From Pochonia chlamydosporia 170 (taxonomy: Eukaryota; Ascomycota; Sordariomycetes; Hypocreales; Clavicipitaceae), in the NCBI RefSeq assembly GCF_001653235.2, contig NC_035793.1, positions 124,001 to 188,000 of the forward strand: DNA of 64,000 bases, written 5' to 3'. Position numbers and translations under genes: made by a program. Each line of letters opens with the position of its first letter. Position 1 is the stretch's first letter. Below the pieces are notes generated by a model. That model did not search any database. It was not told where the DNA came from and saw nothing but the letters and a program-made list of their open reading frames with translations. Shown here one piece after another: positions 22,317 through 33,423 of the stretch.

Positions 22317-22899
22317 CGTGGGCGGCAGTGAAGCTGTCGTTGTTGCCAATTGGCTTGAAGTAGAACGGGAATTGCAGAGGGAGTTGGAAGCTGGTGGAGC
22401 TTCGTGTTGAGCATCACTTGAAGCACTTGAAGCTGAGGTGGCCTCACAGAAGCAGTGCAGCCACACATCCGACCTGTGGCGTCAGGTAGGGGCGGTGGGG
22501 TGAAGCCACACCGTGCCGCAGGTTGAGGGTCTTGAGGGTTCATCGCCAATGAGACGTCACGTGCACTACGTAACAAACGGCGGCACTGTTACGCTAGCCC
22601 CAAAACAGCAAAATGTTTACTCTGTGTGCGAGTTTACCCCGAGCAAAACACGGCCCGCCAAACAGCAGCCCAAGGTTGTCATCAGACAGCACCACCACCC
22701 AGATCTTGATCTACGACGGCAACCCACGACCTATACCTGGGTGTTGAACACATATAGCAGACGGTGTGTGGGGATTGTATCTGCAGTCGCATAGTCTTGC
22801 GCAAACATCTCTTCATTTTGCCGATTCTCGTTTCAATTTTGGTTCCTCAACATCAGGCCATCTAACCGTGTCTGGTCAGACCGGGCAAACATTGCAATC
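22317..22899. promoter_or_regulatory. Divergent promoter region, OST3 and coiled-coil gene
   Basis: A CCAAT box at 22546-22550 is followed after two bases by GACGTCACGTG (22553-22563), where a palindromic GACGTC overlaps a CACGTG. The cluster lies about 230 bases upstream of the OST3 start and about 340 bases upstream of the plus-strand gene, so either could use it. Confidence 0.4.
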
Positions 22900-24687
22900 A
22901 TGGGCGCCAACTCGGACGAGGTACGACTTTGCTTCTCCATTGCTATGACTTTGTTTGAGCGAACGATGCTAACTTGCCTCAGCGCATGGCGCGCATTCAC
23001 GAACTTGAACTGTTAAGGCAGGAGGCCCTCCACAAGACTGACTCCATCACCCGCGATGAAGAAGCCCGGTTGTTGCAATTACGGGTGTTGACCATGCGAG
23101 ACGAAAATGCCAGCCTGCAAGAGAAGCTCGGCCAGAGAGACTTCAAGATTAGCACTCTTACCAGAAATACTGATCAAATTCGAATCGACTTGGATGACAG
23201 CAAGCAAACAATACGCTCACAGGAGGCGCGATTGAAGAAGCAAGATCTCGACATGACTAGCCTCAAGGTATGGCTGAGATGCGTGAGACTCCTGAGGCTC
23301 GGATACACTGACAATATCTTAGGCCGAGATTGAAGCACTGAACGGGACAATGCAAGATTCTGGAAAAGCCATTCAGGAAAAGTTCTCGCTGCAAAGGGAG
23401 CTGAACCGTATCAAGCCGGAAATGGAACATTTACAATCACAACTCGCAAGCTACCAAGCAACTGTAGCTGAGAAAAACGACCTTCGTCGCCAAGTAGACT
23501 CCCTCGAGGTAGAACTCGAAAACGAGAAGCGTTCAAGACGGCGATTACAGTCCAAAGATGACGACACCGCCACTGCTGAGCTAAAGTCTCGACTTGAGAC
23601 GGCCGAAAAGAAGCTCGCAATGGAGAAGAAGGAGCGCGAGAAGGCTAAGAAGGATCATGAGCGAGAACTAGCAGCAGCGAATACTGAAAACGAGAGGTTA
23701 GAGGAACGTATCACCAGCCTCAAGGAAAAGTCCAAGGCACTGCAAGTCGAGCTTAAGGAAGCTAAGGAGCAGTTGGAAGACGTGCAGTCGGAGCTTGCCA
23801 ACAACAAACCACGTCCTATATCCCGTGGGGAGGAGAAGCCCAAGAAAGCTATCACACTGACAACGGGTGATGTGGGCAAGAAACGCCGTGCACCTGAGAT
23901 GAACTTTGAGTCGATTACAATCCAGACGCCTGGTAATGACATTGTTGCGCGAGAGAGGCCAACCAAGAAACGAGGGGCAGACAAGTCCGCTGTTGGAGCG
24001 AAGTCTGCCTTCTCAATCACACCATTTCTCAATCGGAACAAGTCGTTGACGGATGATTCCGCTCAAGAGGAGTCATCTAACGATGTGCCTGCGGAGGCTG
24101 ACCCAGATCCAATGTCAGACGGGCCAGTCGATCAAGCACCGCCATCAGAATCAGAGGAGGAGGAACCTGCTCCCAAGCCCAAGGTATCTTTCAAATCAGC
24201 CGTCTCGTTCAAATCTCCTGCGAAACCCGCCAAGACGCGCGCAAGACAACCCAGGGCCACGCCTCTGGGCGAATCTACTCCAGCAAAGGCAAACCGCGTC
24301 GTGAAATCCCGAGGGACCCCCAAAGTCAAGTCAATACCAGATATTTCAGTCGAAAAGTCTGGGAAGCCTACGGATGATTCGAGCGCTACAGACCAGGAGA
24401 ATGTGCCTGTTGCCACTTCTAAAAAGGCCACCGCCGTTCTGCAGTCTAAGGCGCTAGAGGCAGAGGCCAAGACGAAGAAGAAGCGCAAATTATTAGGTGC
24501 CGCAAACACGACGTTATTTGATGACGATGACGGAGAAGTCGTTGCCCAGCCAAAGCCGAAACCTGTTGCCGGCAAGAGGACACGAACTGCTTTAGGTGGT
24601 GGTGTCAGGAACGCATTCGCAGCGGGCACTTCATTTTCTCCTTTAAAAAGGGATAGAAGGGGTGTCAACGCGAGTTTCTTGGCTTAA
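22900..24687 (+). CDS. Coiled-coil protein with disordered basic C-terminus, not recognised
   Basis: Exons 22900-22920, 22983-23267 and 23323-24687 encode 556 residues. Residues ~8-285 are almost continuous coiled coil with heptad Leu patterns and Glu/Lys richness. The rest is low-complexity and Ser/Pro/Lys-rich with repeated short basic motifs (RARQPRATP, AGKRTRTALGGG) and a conserved-looking end FSPLKRDRR...NASFLA. The basic clusters and SP/TP sites suggest a nuclear or spindle-associated protein regulated by proline-directed kinases, but this is inference from composition. No enzymatic domain is seen. The first exon has only seven codons; the intron after it is GTACGA...CTCAG. Confidence 0.8.
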
Positions 24688-25160
24688 TAGTGTCATGATG
24701 TCGTGACGATTGGATGGAAATGATCGAGTGCTTGGGAACTGCCAGTGTATTATTTATTGGTTTTGCATAAGCGATGGTTTTGTGTTATGGACATATGGGA
24801 CGGACTTGGTTTTTAGGCGCATTCAAATGTTATTATTCAGCCAATTGACTGCAATTTCTCCGTGAGATTCGTTTAGTAACTGACATTGCTTGTCTGTTTG
24901 TTCATTTTGTTTGTTCATTTTGGGGCTCCCGTTTAGGGTAGGAGTCGATACTTGAACGCGGGAGACCCACATGAGTGCTAGGATCCTATTTTGGACAGCA
25001 TCTGTGAGAACCTCATTCTCCCATTGCGACACACAAGCTAGTCCTCTTGTCCGTTTCTAAACTCTGTTCACTATCAGCTACGACCGATGTATTGTACCAA
25101 GAACCCGGTCTACTGAAACAACTCACCGCGACGGGGGCGAACAGCCACCGTCCACCCAAC
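24688..25160. other. Spacer upstream of MRM2
   Basis: Non-coding spacer between tandem genes with a near-duplicate TTGTTCATTTTG at about 24897-24920. No gene is supported. A non-ATG-initiated extension of the MRM2 frame reaches back to 25047, but the first ATG is 25161. Confidence 0.35.
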
Positions 25161-26371
25161 ATGGCGGCGAAAAACCCCCTTCATCTTCTTACATCCAGCC
25201 TTTGCAAACGCCATTGTCCAAGTCCATACCGTCTCGCGGCCACATTATTCCCAGAATCTCAGAGAAGATGCTCGTCGTCAAACTCGCGATGGAAGCAACG
25301 CCAAGGAAGGGACATGTTCGCAAGAGACGCAAAAGTGCAGGGTCTAAAAAGTAGAGCTGCCTTTAAGCTCCTGGAGGTACAATTCTCGTCACATTCCGCA
25401 ATTGAATAGCTATCTAATACGCAGCAGATGGACTCCAAGTACAGACTTTTCAAACCGGGACAAACTGTTGTAGATCTGGTAAGAAAACGCGATGTTTCAC
25501 AAAACATATAAACTGACGAGTGTAGGGATACGCGCCTGGTAGCTGGTCACAAGTACGTCGGAGGTGCAAGGACGTGAGAATTAAACTCTAACGAATTAGG
25601 TCGCGCAAGAAAGAACCAGACCAAACGGGAGAGTCATAGGTATTGACCTCATACCTGCGCAACCACCACGGGGCGTGGCTACTTTCCAAGGAGACTTCTT
25701 GTCACCGGCCGTGCAGAAGCTCGTGAGAGAGTTTATTGCCCGCACGGGCAGACAACCTGCCAAGAAGACGGAGGCGGAGGAGATTGAGACGTTGAGCTAC
25801 ATTGATAAGGAGAGACATGCTTCAGAGGAGGCAGATGGGAATGGATCTGCCTCAGTAGATGTGAGTTTTTCGATTGGGTCTGGTTTCGACGGAGAAACTA
25901 ACTGGCTAGGTTGTTCTAAGTGACATGTCAGCACCCTGGGACCAAACTTCCGGCTATACATCGAACACGTTGACCAATCCGTATCATAGGCTGATGAACA
26001 CGAGCGGCGTTGCGTTTCGAGACCACGCAGGTAGTATGGTACGAATATGATATTCACTTGAGGGCGTAGTGGTAGCTGATCAATGCAGGATTTGTGCAAT
26101 GCGGCGCTGCAATTCGCTAGCGACACACTTAGACCGGGTGGGCATTTCGTGTGCAAGTTTTACCAGGGGAGTGAGGATAAGAAATTGGAGGAGAGGCTGA
26201 GGAAGTTGTTTGGGAAGGTGTCTAGGGAGAAGCCTGAATCTTCGAGGAGTGTGAGTTGTGTTTTCCTTTCTGGGTTGCATGTCTAGGTACGCTGACTTTT
26301 TGTAGGAGAGCAGAGAGACGTATTTTATTGCGTTGAAGCGCAAGGCGGGTGTTCTGGTTGAGGATGTATGA
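25161..26371 (+). CDS. mrm2: Mitochondrial 21S/LSU rRNA 2'-O-methyltransferase MRM2 (FtsJ/RrmJ family)
   Basis: Seven exons, 25161-25376, 25428-25478, 25526-25552, 25600-25860, 25910-26038, 26089-26250 and 26306-26371, encode 303 residues. The first ~45 residues are basic and Ser/Arg-rich, suiting a mitochondrial presequence. The methyltransferase core follows: SRAAFKLLE, DLGYAPGSWSQ (SAM-binding), GIDL, VLSDMSAP and FVCKFYQG. With the C-terminal ESRETYF this supplies the K-D-K-E catalytic set of FtsJ enzymes. Bacterial RrmJ and yeast Mrm2 methylate a uridine of the A-loop in large-subunit rRNA. A short inserted loop (~residues 150-185, Glu-rich) lies between GDFLSPAVQ and VVLSDMSAP. Seven exons in 1.2 kb is dense for this window; one intron has a NAGNAG acceptor. 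Confidence 0.93.
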
Positions 26372-26657
26372 AATGTATAAAGTGTACGATAATATAGGCA
26401 AACTGTATAATAGTTTACGAGTCACAAGGCATTGGGATAGAATATTGGCATTCAGGCTGGAGTCAACAAGCATCATTATTAGAAAGGCAGCGTGCGAAAA
26501 GTCATGTATTTTTGTCGTGAGATACCGAGCCACGCCTGTTCCATGCAAAGACCCATCAAGCCTAACTGGCATCCATCCCTCATTCGCTGCCGCTCAACCT
26601 CGCACGGCGCAGACCACAGGATATTTTCACCTTTGCCCACCCATCTACATAGCCACC

Positions 26658-27700
26658 TTAGACCTTGAAACCGCGAGAGCGTCTTCGGCCACGAGCACGC
26701 TCGAACTTGCGGCCCTTGGAGACGACGTGGGGCTTCTACGGGGGTGTTAGTCGAAACTCTCAGAAATAAAAACCTTCCATTCTTTGTCCCAAGGAGTAGA
26801 TAACTGACCTTGTTCTTGTGAGGACCCATGCCAAAGTGCTTGACAGCCTCACGAGAGTTCTTGGGTCCACGGAGAATCAGAGTGTTGCTGCCGGTAGGGG
26901 CACGCAGAGCAAGCTGATCCAGGGTGATGGCCTCGCCGCCAGCCTTGATGATGCGGGCGCGAGCAGTGGCGGTGAATCGCAGAGCAGCGACAGTGACCTT
27001 GGGGAACTCGAGGAGGCGGTTGTCGTCGGTGACGGTGCCGACAACAACGACGGTGCGCTTCTCACCCTCCTTGTTGATGTTGCCGACGATGCGGGACAGC
27101 GAGACGGGGGGTCGGTTGATCTTGGACATGAAGAGACGTCGGAGGACAACCTTGTTGAAGCTGGCATCCGTGCGGCCTGGAAATTGTTAGCCTCATCTTG
27201 AATGCTCAAAAGCAGTACAAATATTTCATCCGGGGAAAAGACAAAACGTACGAGACAGGAAGCGGTACAGCTTCACCAAGAGCTTGAGGTAGACATTGTC
27301 GCTCTTGGGGTTCTGGCGATGAGTGCCCTTGACGTGGTGGCGGTTAAGATCGATACCTGAAGGTGAGAAGTTTCCATCGTCAGCCATTTATTCCAAGCAT
27401 GCTCTGAAAAGAAAGCCAGCTTCTGCCCAGTCTGCGAAATGTTCTGTATTTCCCTTTCCTCAAATCGCCCATATTTCCAGCCAGGATTTTAGTTTCGTAT
27501 TTCAGAAAACTTCCTGGCAAGACGATTTGAGGGTGGTGCAGAAAATTTCCAGACTGGGAGGCGCTTTCGACCGCAAGAGACGGACACCAATCAATCCGGC
27601 ATGACTTTTGGGCAATTGCACAAAAGAAATACTGGATTGATGCAGACGTCCTCTCTCACTCGCATACGCAGGCTAATCGAATGGTGTTTCACGTACCCAT
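26658..27700 (-). CDS. RPL18: 60S ribosomal protein L18 (eL18)
   Basis: Exons on the minus strand are 27700-27697, 27356-27252, 27176-26809 and 26735-26658, giving 184 residues, the normal length. The protein starts [15 protein letters not shown], contains [15 protein letters not shown] and ends in the basic RRRSRGFKV. eL18 is a structural protein of the large subunit. The first coding exon is only four bases (ATGG), followed by a 340-base intron with GTACGT donor. Converges with MRM2, 286 bases between stops. The upstream region has a CACGTG box at 27908-27913. Confidence 0.96.
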
Positions 27701-28651
27701 GGCGGCGGTGGTCGCTGGTGTTCAGTTGGCGATGGGGATCTTTTCGAGGTTGCGTGCAGTCGAGCTGGGCGTAGAGGTTATTTCGAGAAAATTCAGGGCT
27801 TTCGGCGGAGTGCGGGGCTGTGATTGGCTGGGGTTACTGTGTGAGTGGGCGGTGGAAACTGGCAGTTAGGGTTTCGTGGTGAATTTGCGGGAGTGGATGA
27901 GAAGAGGCACGTGAGTAGCCTGGTGACAGGCTCTTGAAGTGGAACCGAAGGAGCAGCCAATCATGGGCAACAAGTTGTCGGAAGGGGATTGATTGACTTG
28001 CGTTCAGTGGACTGGCAGCAGAACCAGTAGCCTACTTATATAGTGTGAATGATTGGCATGAGGAGCATTGACATACACTCTCAAGATTGTTGCAGTTCAG
28101 TTGGAAACGCAATTCCTCACTACCTCGTGCATGCGGCAATCAACATTTGCCCTACTTTACAAAATCTCATCTCAGTCAAGTCATTGCATGTGAGCTTTTG
28201 CTCGTCTATTCCAGCTACGTCTATCCATTGATGCCAGATCCAACCCCCGTCATCAAGTAACCCCTCGCCCTCACGGTTTCCCTCACGGGCCTCCGGTCTA
28301 GATATATAGATCGAGTATTCGTCTTCGCCCCCTAATAGTAGCTATCCTCTGTGAACACCATGCTGCTCCGTTCATGGCTCGCAAAGAATTTTTTATTCCC
28401 TCTAACAAACCAATTGCCCAAACAAAATGCCAGCTTAACAAAAGACATCTGCACCAAAAGAAGTGAGAATATACTAGACAAAGTAAACAGCCAACATAGT
28501 AGAAAAAAGTGCAAAAAATGTAATGGGCCAAGACGGGGATTAGTTGGAATAAAGGGAAGGATATATGTATGCGACCACTCCAATGTGTGTGAATGCAATT
28601 CCCGTGAAGTCTTTTTTCGTCGTCCCATGGTTTTACTTTATACATGCTTTA
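27701..28651. promoter_or_regulatory. RPL18 promoter and mitochondrial-carrier 3' flank
   Basis: The left part is the RPL18 upstream region with CACGTG at 27908-27913, 208 bases from the start codon. The right part (about 28290-28651) is A/T-rich and would include the 3' UTR of the carrier gene. Small ORFs here have no recognisable content. Confidence 0.45.
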
Positions 28652-29906
28652 TTACAGAGCCTGTTGGCTCACTTCTGGGTTCAGGCCAGTCAAGAAGTCG
28701 CGGGTCATTTCGAAACTCAGCCAACTTGAGGCCATGCTCGGGGCAACCTTGAGAAGATTTGGAACAATGCCCTTGTAAAGGCCGCGTATGCCTTCTTGAC
28801 CGACAATGACTCTAATGGCGTCGAAAACACCCTTGTATTGGTATCCCATACCGGACATGGTGTTGATTTGGAAGCGTCGTCGAAGCACGTCACTATTCAG
28901 ATTAGCGAGACAGTCTCCATGTACACTGCACCGGACTCAACTTACAATGGGTAAGTAAACGTTTGAGCAACAGCTCCGGAAATAGCGCCAGCCAGCAGTT
29001 TTCTTGATGCGCTCGGGTTTTGTTCGCCGTCGTAGGTCAAGTATTTTCGGACAGATTCGTAAACCATAAAGTTAAGGCCGACCTATACATGATGATTAGC
29101 CCTTTGCGTCACCAACATCTGATAACCAACTTCAGAACATACATATGGCGCAACACCAGCAACAGTCGGGATAATGCCACGGTACAATGCTGCCATACCA
29201 CCCTCCGTCTTGTACATTTGAGTCATGGTAGCCCACATGCCGGGCATATGTACGGGTTTTGACCCCAACTCTGCAAAGCTAGCGGTCTGGATGGAAAGTC
29301 TCGTTCGTACGATATCGAGGGGATATGTGAAGAAGACGGAGGTAATGCCTGCGATGCCACCACACACCAGTCGGGTAAATGGTGCCAGGTCTTGCCCTGG
29401 ATAGGACTCAAAGATATTCTGCCACCAATACGTTAGCTCCCAGACTCTACCCGGAGGCGAGCGAGGCACTCTGCCAAGCCTCAATGACCGCTTACTCGTT
29501 TATAAAAGTTGTAACTGCTAAACTGCACAGCAGAATAAGGCACAATGCGAATGCAATTCGTTCCGTTCCCGCGCATAAAGCCCCTCCATCCTTCCTCCTT
29601 CCACATTTTCCCCAATGCCTGGCCGACAGACAGCTTGTAGGCGTTCCGCCCGGCACTCTGCACCTGCAGCAGGATTTTTAATCGTTCCAACGGCGAGACA
29701 ACTGTTCTGGAGACGGCACCAGCGACACCACCGGCGCAAAATGCTGCAATAACGGGTTGCGAGATCCGCTCCTTGAAACCGAGGAAGGGGTCGGGAGCAG
29801 GAACGGCCTGCGGCGGCCGTGATAGACCAGAATCGGGGGTCTGCATCTGAACGTTTGACGGAGCCGGCTGCGGCGATTGTAATTGAGGTCCTTTTAGTGC
29901 AGACAT
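28652..29906 (-). CDS. Mitochondrial carrier (SLC25 family, YPR011C/SLC25A42-like)
   Basis: Exons on the minus strand are 29906-29496, 29418-29143, 29082-28946 and 28892-28652, giving 354 residues. Three carrier repeats are visible with signatures [22 protein letters not shown] and YPFDVLRRRF, each followed by a GxxGLYKG/GFMRGN-type motif, predicting six membrane helices in the inner mitochondrial membrane. A Pro/Gln-rich N-terminal tail of ~45 residues precedes the first repeat. Overall pattern is closest, from memory, to the yeast YPR011C (adenosine 5'-phosphosulfate/PAPS) and coenzyme A-related carriers; the substrate cannot be fixed from sequence alone. An in-frame ATG at 30005 could extend the N-terminus by 33 residues; I prefer 29906. 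Confidence 0.9.
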
Positions 29907-32218
29907 TGTGTGACACAAGCGATGGCCAACGAGAGGCTCTTGGCAAGAAAAATCAAATAGCGGCCGCAGAGATGACCTTTGTTGTAGAACCCAATTGGGT
30001 ATCACAGACCCGTCCCCAAATCACTGAGCCTGAGTCCCCCGTGTCGTCTGACAGGCTAGCATCGACCGCGATCAAGGGGAGCTGGGATAGGTTCCGAAGC
30101 GATGGGATTTCGGTTGGCCACGACCCTGGATGGGTCACGCTTACTGAGAGGGACGACGGCCGGGCGAACGAGCGTAGCAACGACGAATGGCGAAGGGAGC
30201 AGAAACAGATTCGCTATGATGTTGAAATCGAGAGCATCGAGAGCACGCTGCGGAGCATGAGGGGGGTAAAATGAATGCGTCGCCTGTGTTTTTCGTCGTG
30301 GTAGAGTGGAGAGTTCCAGAATGAGGTCCAATACTGGGGCCTTCCGACAAGCGGGTATCGTCGAGTATGTTGGTTCTAGGCGGTGGATACAGTTACGGGC
30401 TATTCCGCGGACTCAAGTGGTTGCGATGCAGCAATGTCTGGTGGTGAAGAAATTGATGAATGGTTGGTGTCGAAGCCCAGCGACAAATATGGTGTTGGCG
30501 ACTTGCTTGGGCAAGTTTGTTGAAGAATACTGGCCGCAATGCGAAGGAACATGAAGTTTGAAAGGGATCGGGAAGAGTCACAGTCAGAAAAAGACGTGGT
30601 CAAGGCGTCACGAAAAAAGGCTGCATGTCTGGTGCCAGGCTGGTTTGTTACTTTGACTTCGGGAGGCCGCAGCCTGGCTGGATGAAAGGATTGGCGGGCG
30701 GCAGCACCGAGGGAGCACTCAGCCTTCAATGTTGGCAGATGACAATTTCAGCGGGCATTTTGCGTGCTCGTTGGGGCCGTACAGGCCAGTAGTGCACAAG
30801 CACAGTGCTAGACAAGTGCTGAAGTGGCACCTGCACCGCCTCGCCCGTCTGATGTTCCAGTCTGGTTCCGTGCAAGTGATGGCACTGGCCATTCAAGGCA
30901 TTGGGATCTTGCAATGTTGCCCTGCCCTGTCTGTGCGGTTGGCTCTCAAGGTCCGTCACACAGGGCTGTTGTAGCGGGCGTAGGCCTGGGCCAGTCAAAG
31001 TGCCCAATCTTAGACCCCCGAAAGGTTATCGTCGGCGGGCGGAACTCACAGCGCCCATCCAGTCTCATCAATGCAACGATGCGGATCAGTTCCATGTTCC
31101 AGCCAAACACATATGCCCTTTGATCTCTGATCCATTTCCAGGTCCCAAGTCTCGGCTCTCACTCCCATCAATCGTCCAGCACGAGCCTACATCTCCCGAA
31201 ACCCGATCTGATTACGCCTATCCAGAACAGCCACTCATAATGGTATCTGGGTCCTGGTCGTGTCTGGTTCATTCATGCAGACGGTCAAATCTACACTGCA
31301 CCAAGGATAATGCCCGTGCCCAGCACCACCATTTCGGCCATGTATGTATCACCAAGCAACAAACAACTTTTGCCAAGCGAGTCAGGAATTTTAAAAGTCG
31401 TGCACAGTTGTGGCTGGATGAACAGGTGACTTGAGAGATATTCGCCCCTGTGTGTCAGCCGCGGCTGTGATTGAGACAACATTCCAACCTTACTTGGACT
31501 CTTAATAGTGCCCGGCGCTGGATGGCGCTTCACAGCTCCGAGCACCGTCTGCGAGGACTGTTGGCTATTCGATTTAGTCTCTTGGTAAAATGAGCCGAGA
31601 ACACCATGTGGATGTATGTCTGAACAAAAGACATTTACTCGCCCATCCCTGGAATGGCAATATGACTTACCTACTATTCGTTGTGACAGTGGTGCCATCC
31701 ATGCCCTCGTCACAATGCTTAGCTGGAGTCTCACCATATCAAGTTCAATGTCAAATGTATTAAGCCTATCCGTACAAACCATTTTCTAACTAGCTTGTGA
31801 TGCGCATACATACCCCACCCAGACGTGCTCTCGCAAATCAATCTAAAGTTGCTAAGCTACATCTCGTGAGTGGCATTACCTTGATGCCATTGCATCTCCA
31901 AGTTCTTCTACGACGCTGTACTACCGTCTCGATCGCCTGACTGGAAACTAGAACAGTATGAAACCATGAGTGGGGGAAAAGGGAGACACAGAATCACTTT
32001 TCGCAATGCCCACACATTGGGAAATAAGGATGCTTTCCGACAAGGTACCCGACATAATAGCTCCAATCATGTCGCTGAGCTGATCATTACCAAGCAGCAA
32101 GTTGTCTCTACTCAGCGATATCGAGGTCTTCGTCGCGAGCTGCAGGAGGGGGACTGTCGTCGCCTACACCGAGTTAGTGTTGAGCACATTGAACGGTGCG
32201 CTACCTTTATCATCATAA
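29907..32218. other. 2.3-kb spacer, longest gene-poor stretch in the window
   Basis: Lies between the upstream side of the carrier gene and the 3' end of the SR-protein gene. ORFs of 90-177 codons occur on both strands (29819-30274 plus, 30901-31434 plus, 31291-31782 minus) but have no recognisable motifs and poor composition. No repeat or RNA gene was identified. Unannotated non-coding transcripts or a rapidly evolving gene are possible. Confidence 0.3.
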
Positions 32219-33423
32219 CTAACCCTTTCGGTCGTCACCGTTGGTTCCATTTTCCCGGCGGTCACGGTCGTCGCGGTCGTCCTTGGCATCACGATCGCGG
32301 TCGCTAGAACCGTAGTTAGCCTACAGGTGCTATCCAACCATACTGCAAGAAACAAGCTGGCACTTACCGAGTGTCAGGGCTGCGAGAACGGTCGCGATCC
32401 CGGCGGCTGTCGCGGTCATAATCACGGTCACGGTCACGGCGATCATCCTTGCGTGGAGAGTGGTCTCGCGTGCTCCGTCGTGGGGAAGGGGATCGGCCAC
32501 GGCGAGGAGAGCGACCACCACCGCTGCCACTGCCACTGCCACCACCGCGACGGTCACGGTCACGACCGGACTCAAATCGCCAGGATGCTGAAGGGGGAGT
32601 TCTGGCCCACTGGAACGTGTGTTAGTGAATCCCATATGGAAGATTGTACACAACACTAAAGATTGGGGGATAACCATACCTCAATCTTCAAGATATCATC
32701 CCGACCGAGTCGCTTGTTATGCATCTCATAGTAAGCATCATCAGCGTCTCGACGATCCTCGTACTCTACAAAGGCGAAGCTGTTGCTGACGAGTTAGCAT
32801 CTTTGTGTTGGGGAGCGCAGCGCTTTTCATATGGTACTTACAGTCGGCTAGAGGAAGAACGAGGAGCTGGAATGTCGCAACGAACCAGGCGTCCATAGCT
32901 AGAGCAATATCATGTCAGTATTCTAATCAGTAGAAACACGTACGTAAAACCGCCTCGGTTGGAGGGTATGATATCGAGTTTGGCCGCCGAGAACTGATAT
33001 CACAACGTAGGAACTTGCACGCGCCGAGGTGCAGGCTATATATCGACCCGAACGAAGAGCGCTTCCCGAGGCGAGCTAGCATACCGACGACCGACGTGGC
33101 AAGGGGGGGACGAGGGGATGGGGAGGGATGATTTGGGCGGGTGAGCGATGGCGACGAGGGCGCAGGCACGACGAGACGACGGGGGGTTTGATCTGGAGCG
33201 GCACCGAGCCTGGTCAAGGGGACAAGATGCCGGAACCATCTATTTTCTCGTCGGCGAGACAGGACGGGGGGGCGGTGGGCGGAGACGCGATGTACGGAGG
33301 GCGGCAACGAAGGCGGAGAGCGTGAGCGTAGTTGACATACCGTTCGAACTCGTAGGCGAGATCGCGAGCGCGGGTGCCGTGGCTGAAGCCGGTAACGTAG
33401 AGCGTGTTGCCGCCACGAGACAT
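32219..33423 (-). CDS. SR-type RNA-binding protein (one RRM, RD/RS tail)
   Basis: Exons on the minus strand are 33423-33341, 32898-32842, 32779-32680, 32609-32368 and 32303-32219, giving 188 residues. A single RRM occupies residues ~6-80 with RNP2 LYVTGF and RNP1 LFAFVEYE. The tail has GSGSG, SPRRGRSPSPRR and long Arg-Asp/Arg-Ser dipeptide runs, ending in NGDDRKG. Such proteins bind exonic enhancers and regulate pre-mRNA splicing. For the last intron I used the TTCTAG acceptor, because it keeps the RD-rich frame and has CTAAC just upstream; the earlier CTGTAG acceptor gives a different, non-RD C-terminus ending at 32164. Intron 1 is 442 bases, long for this window, as often seen where SR proteins regulate their own splicing. 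Confidence 0.88.

Noticed and set aside
30901..31434. 177-codon ORF in the long spacer
   Set aside because: Cys/His/Arg-rich random-looking translation; no start context, domain or intron support.
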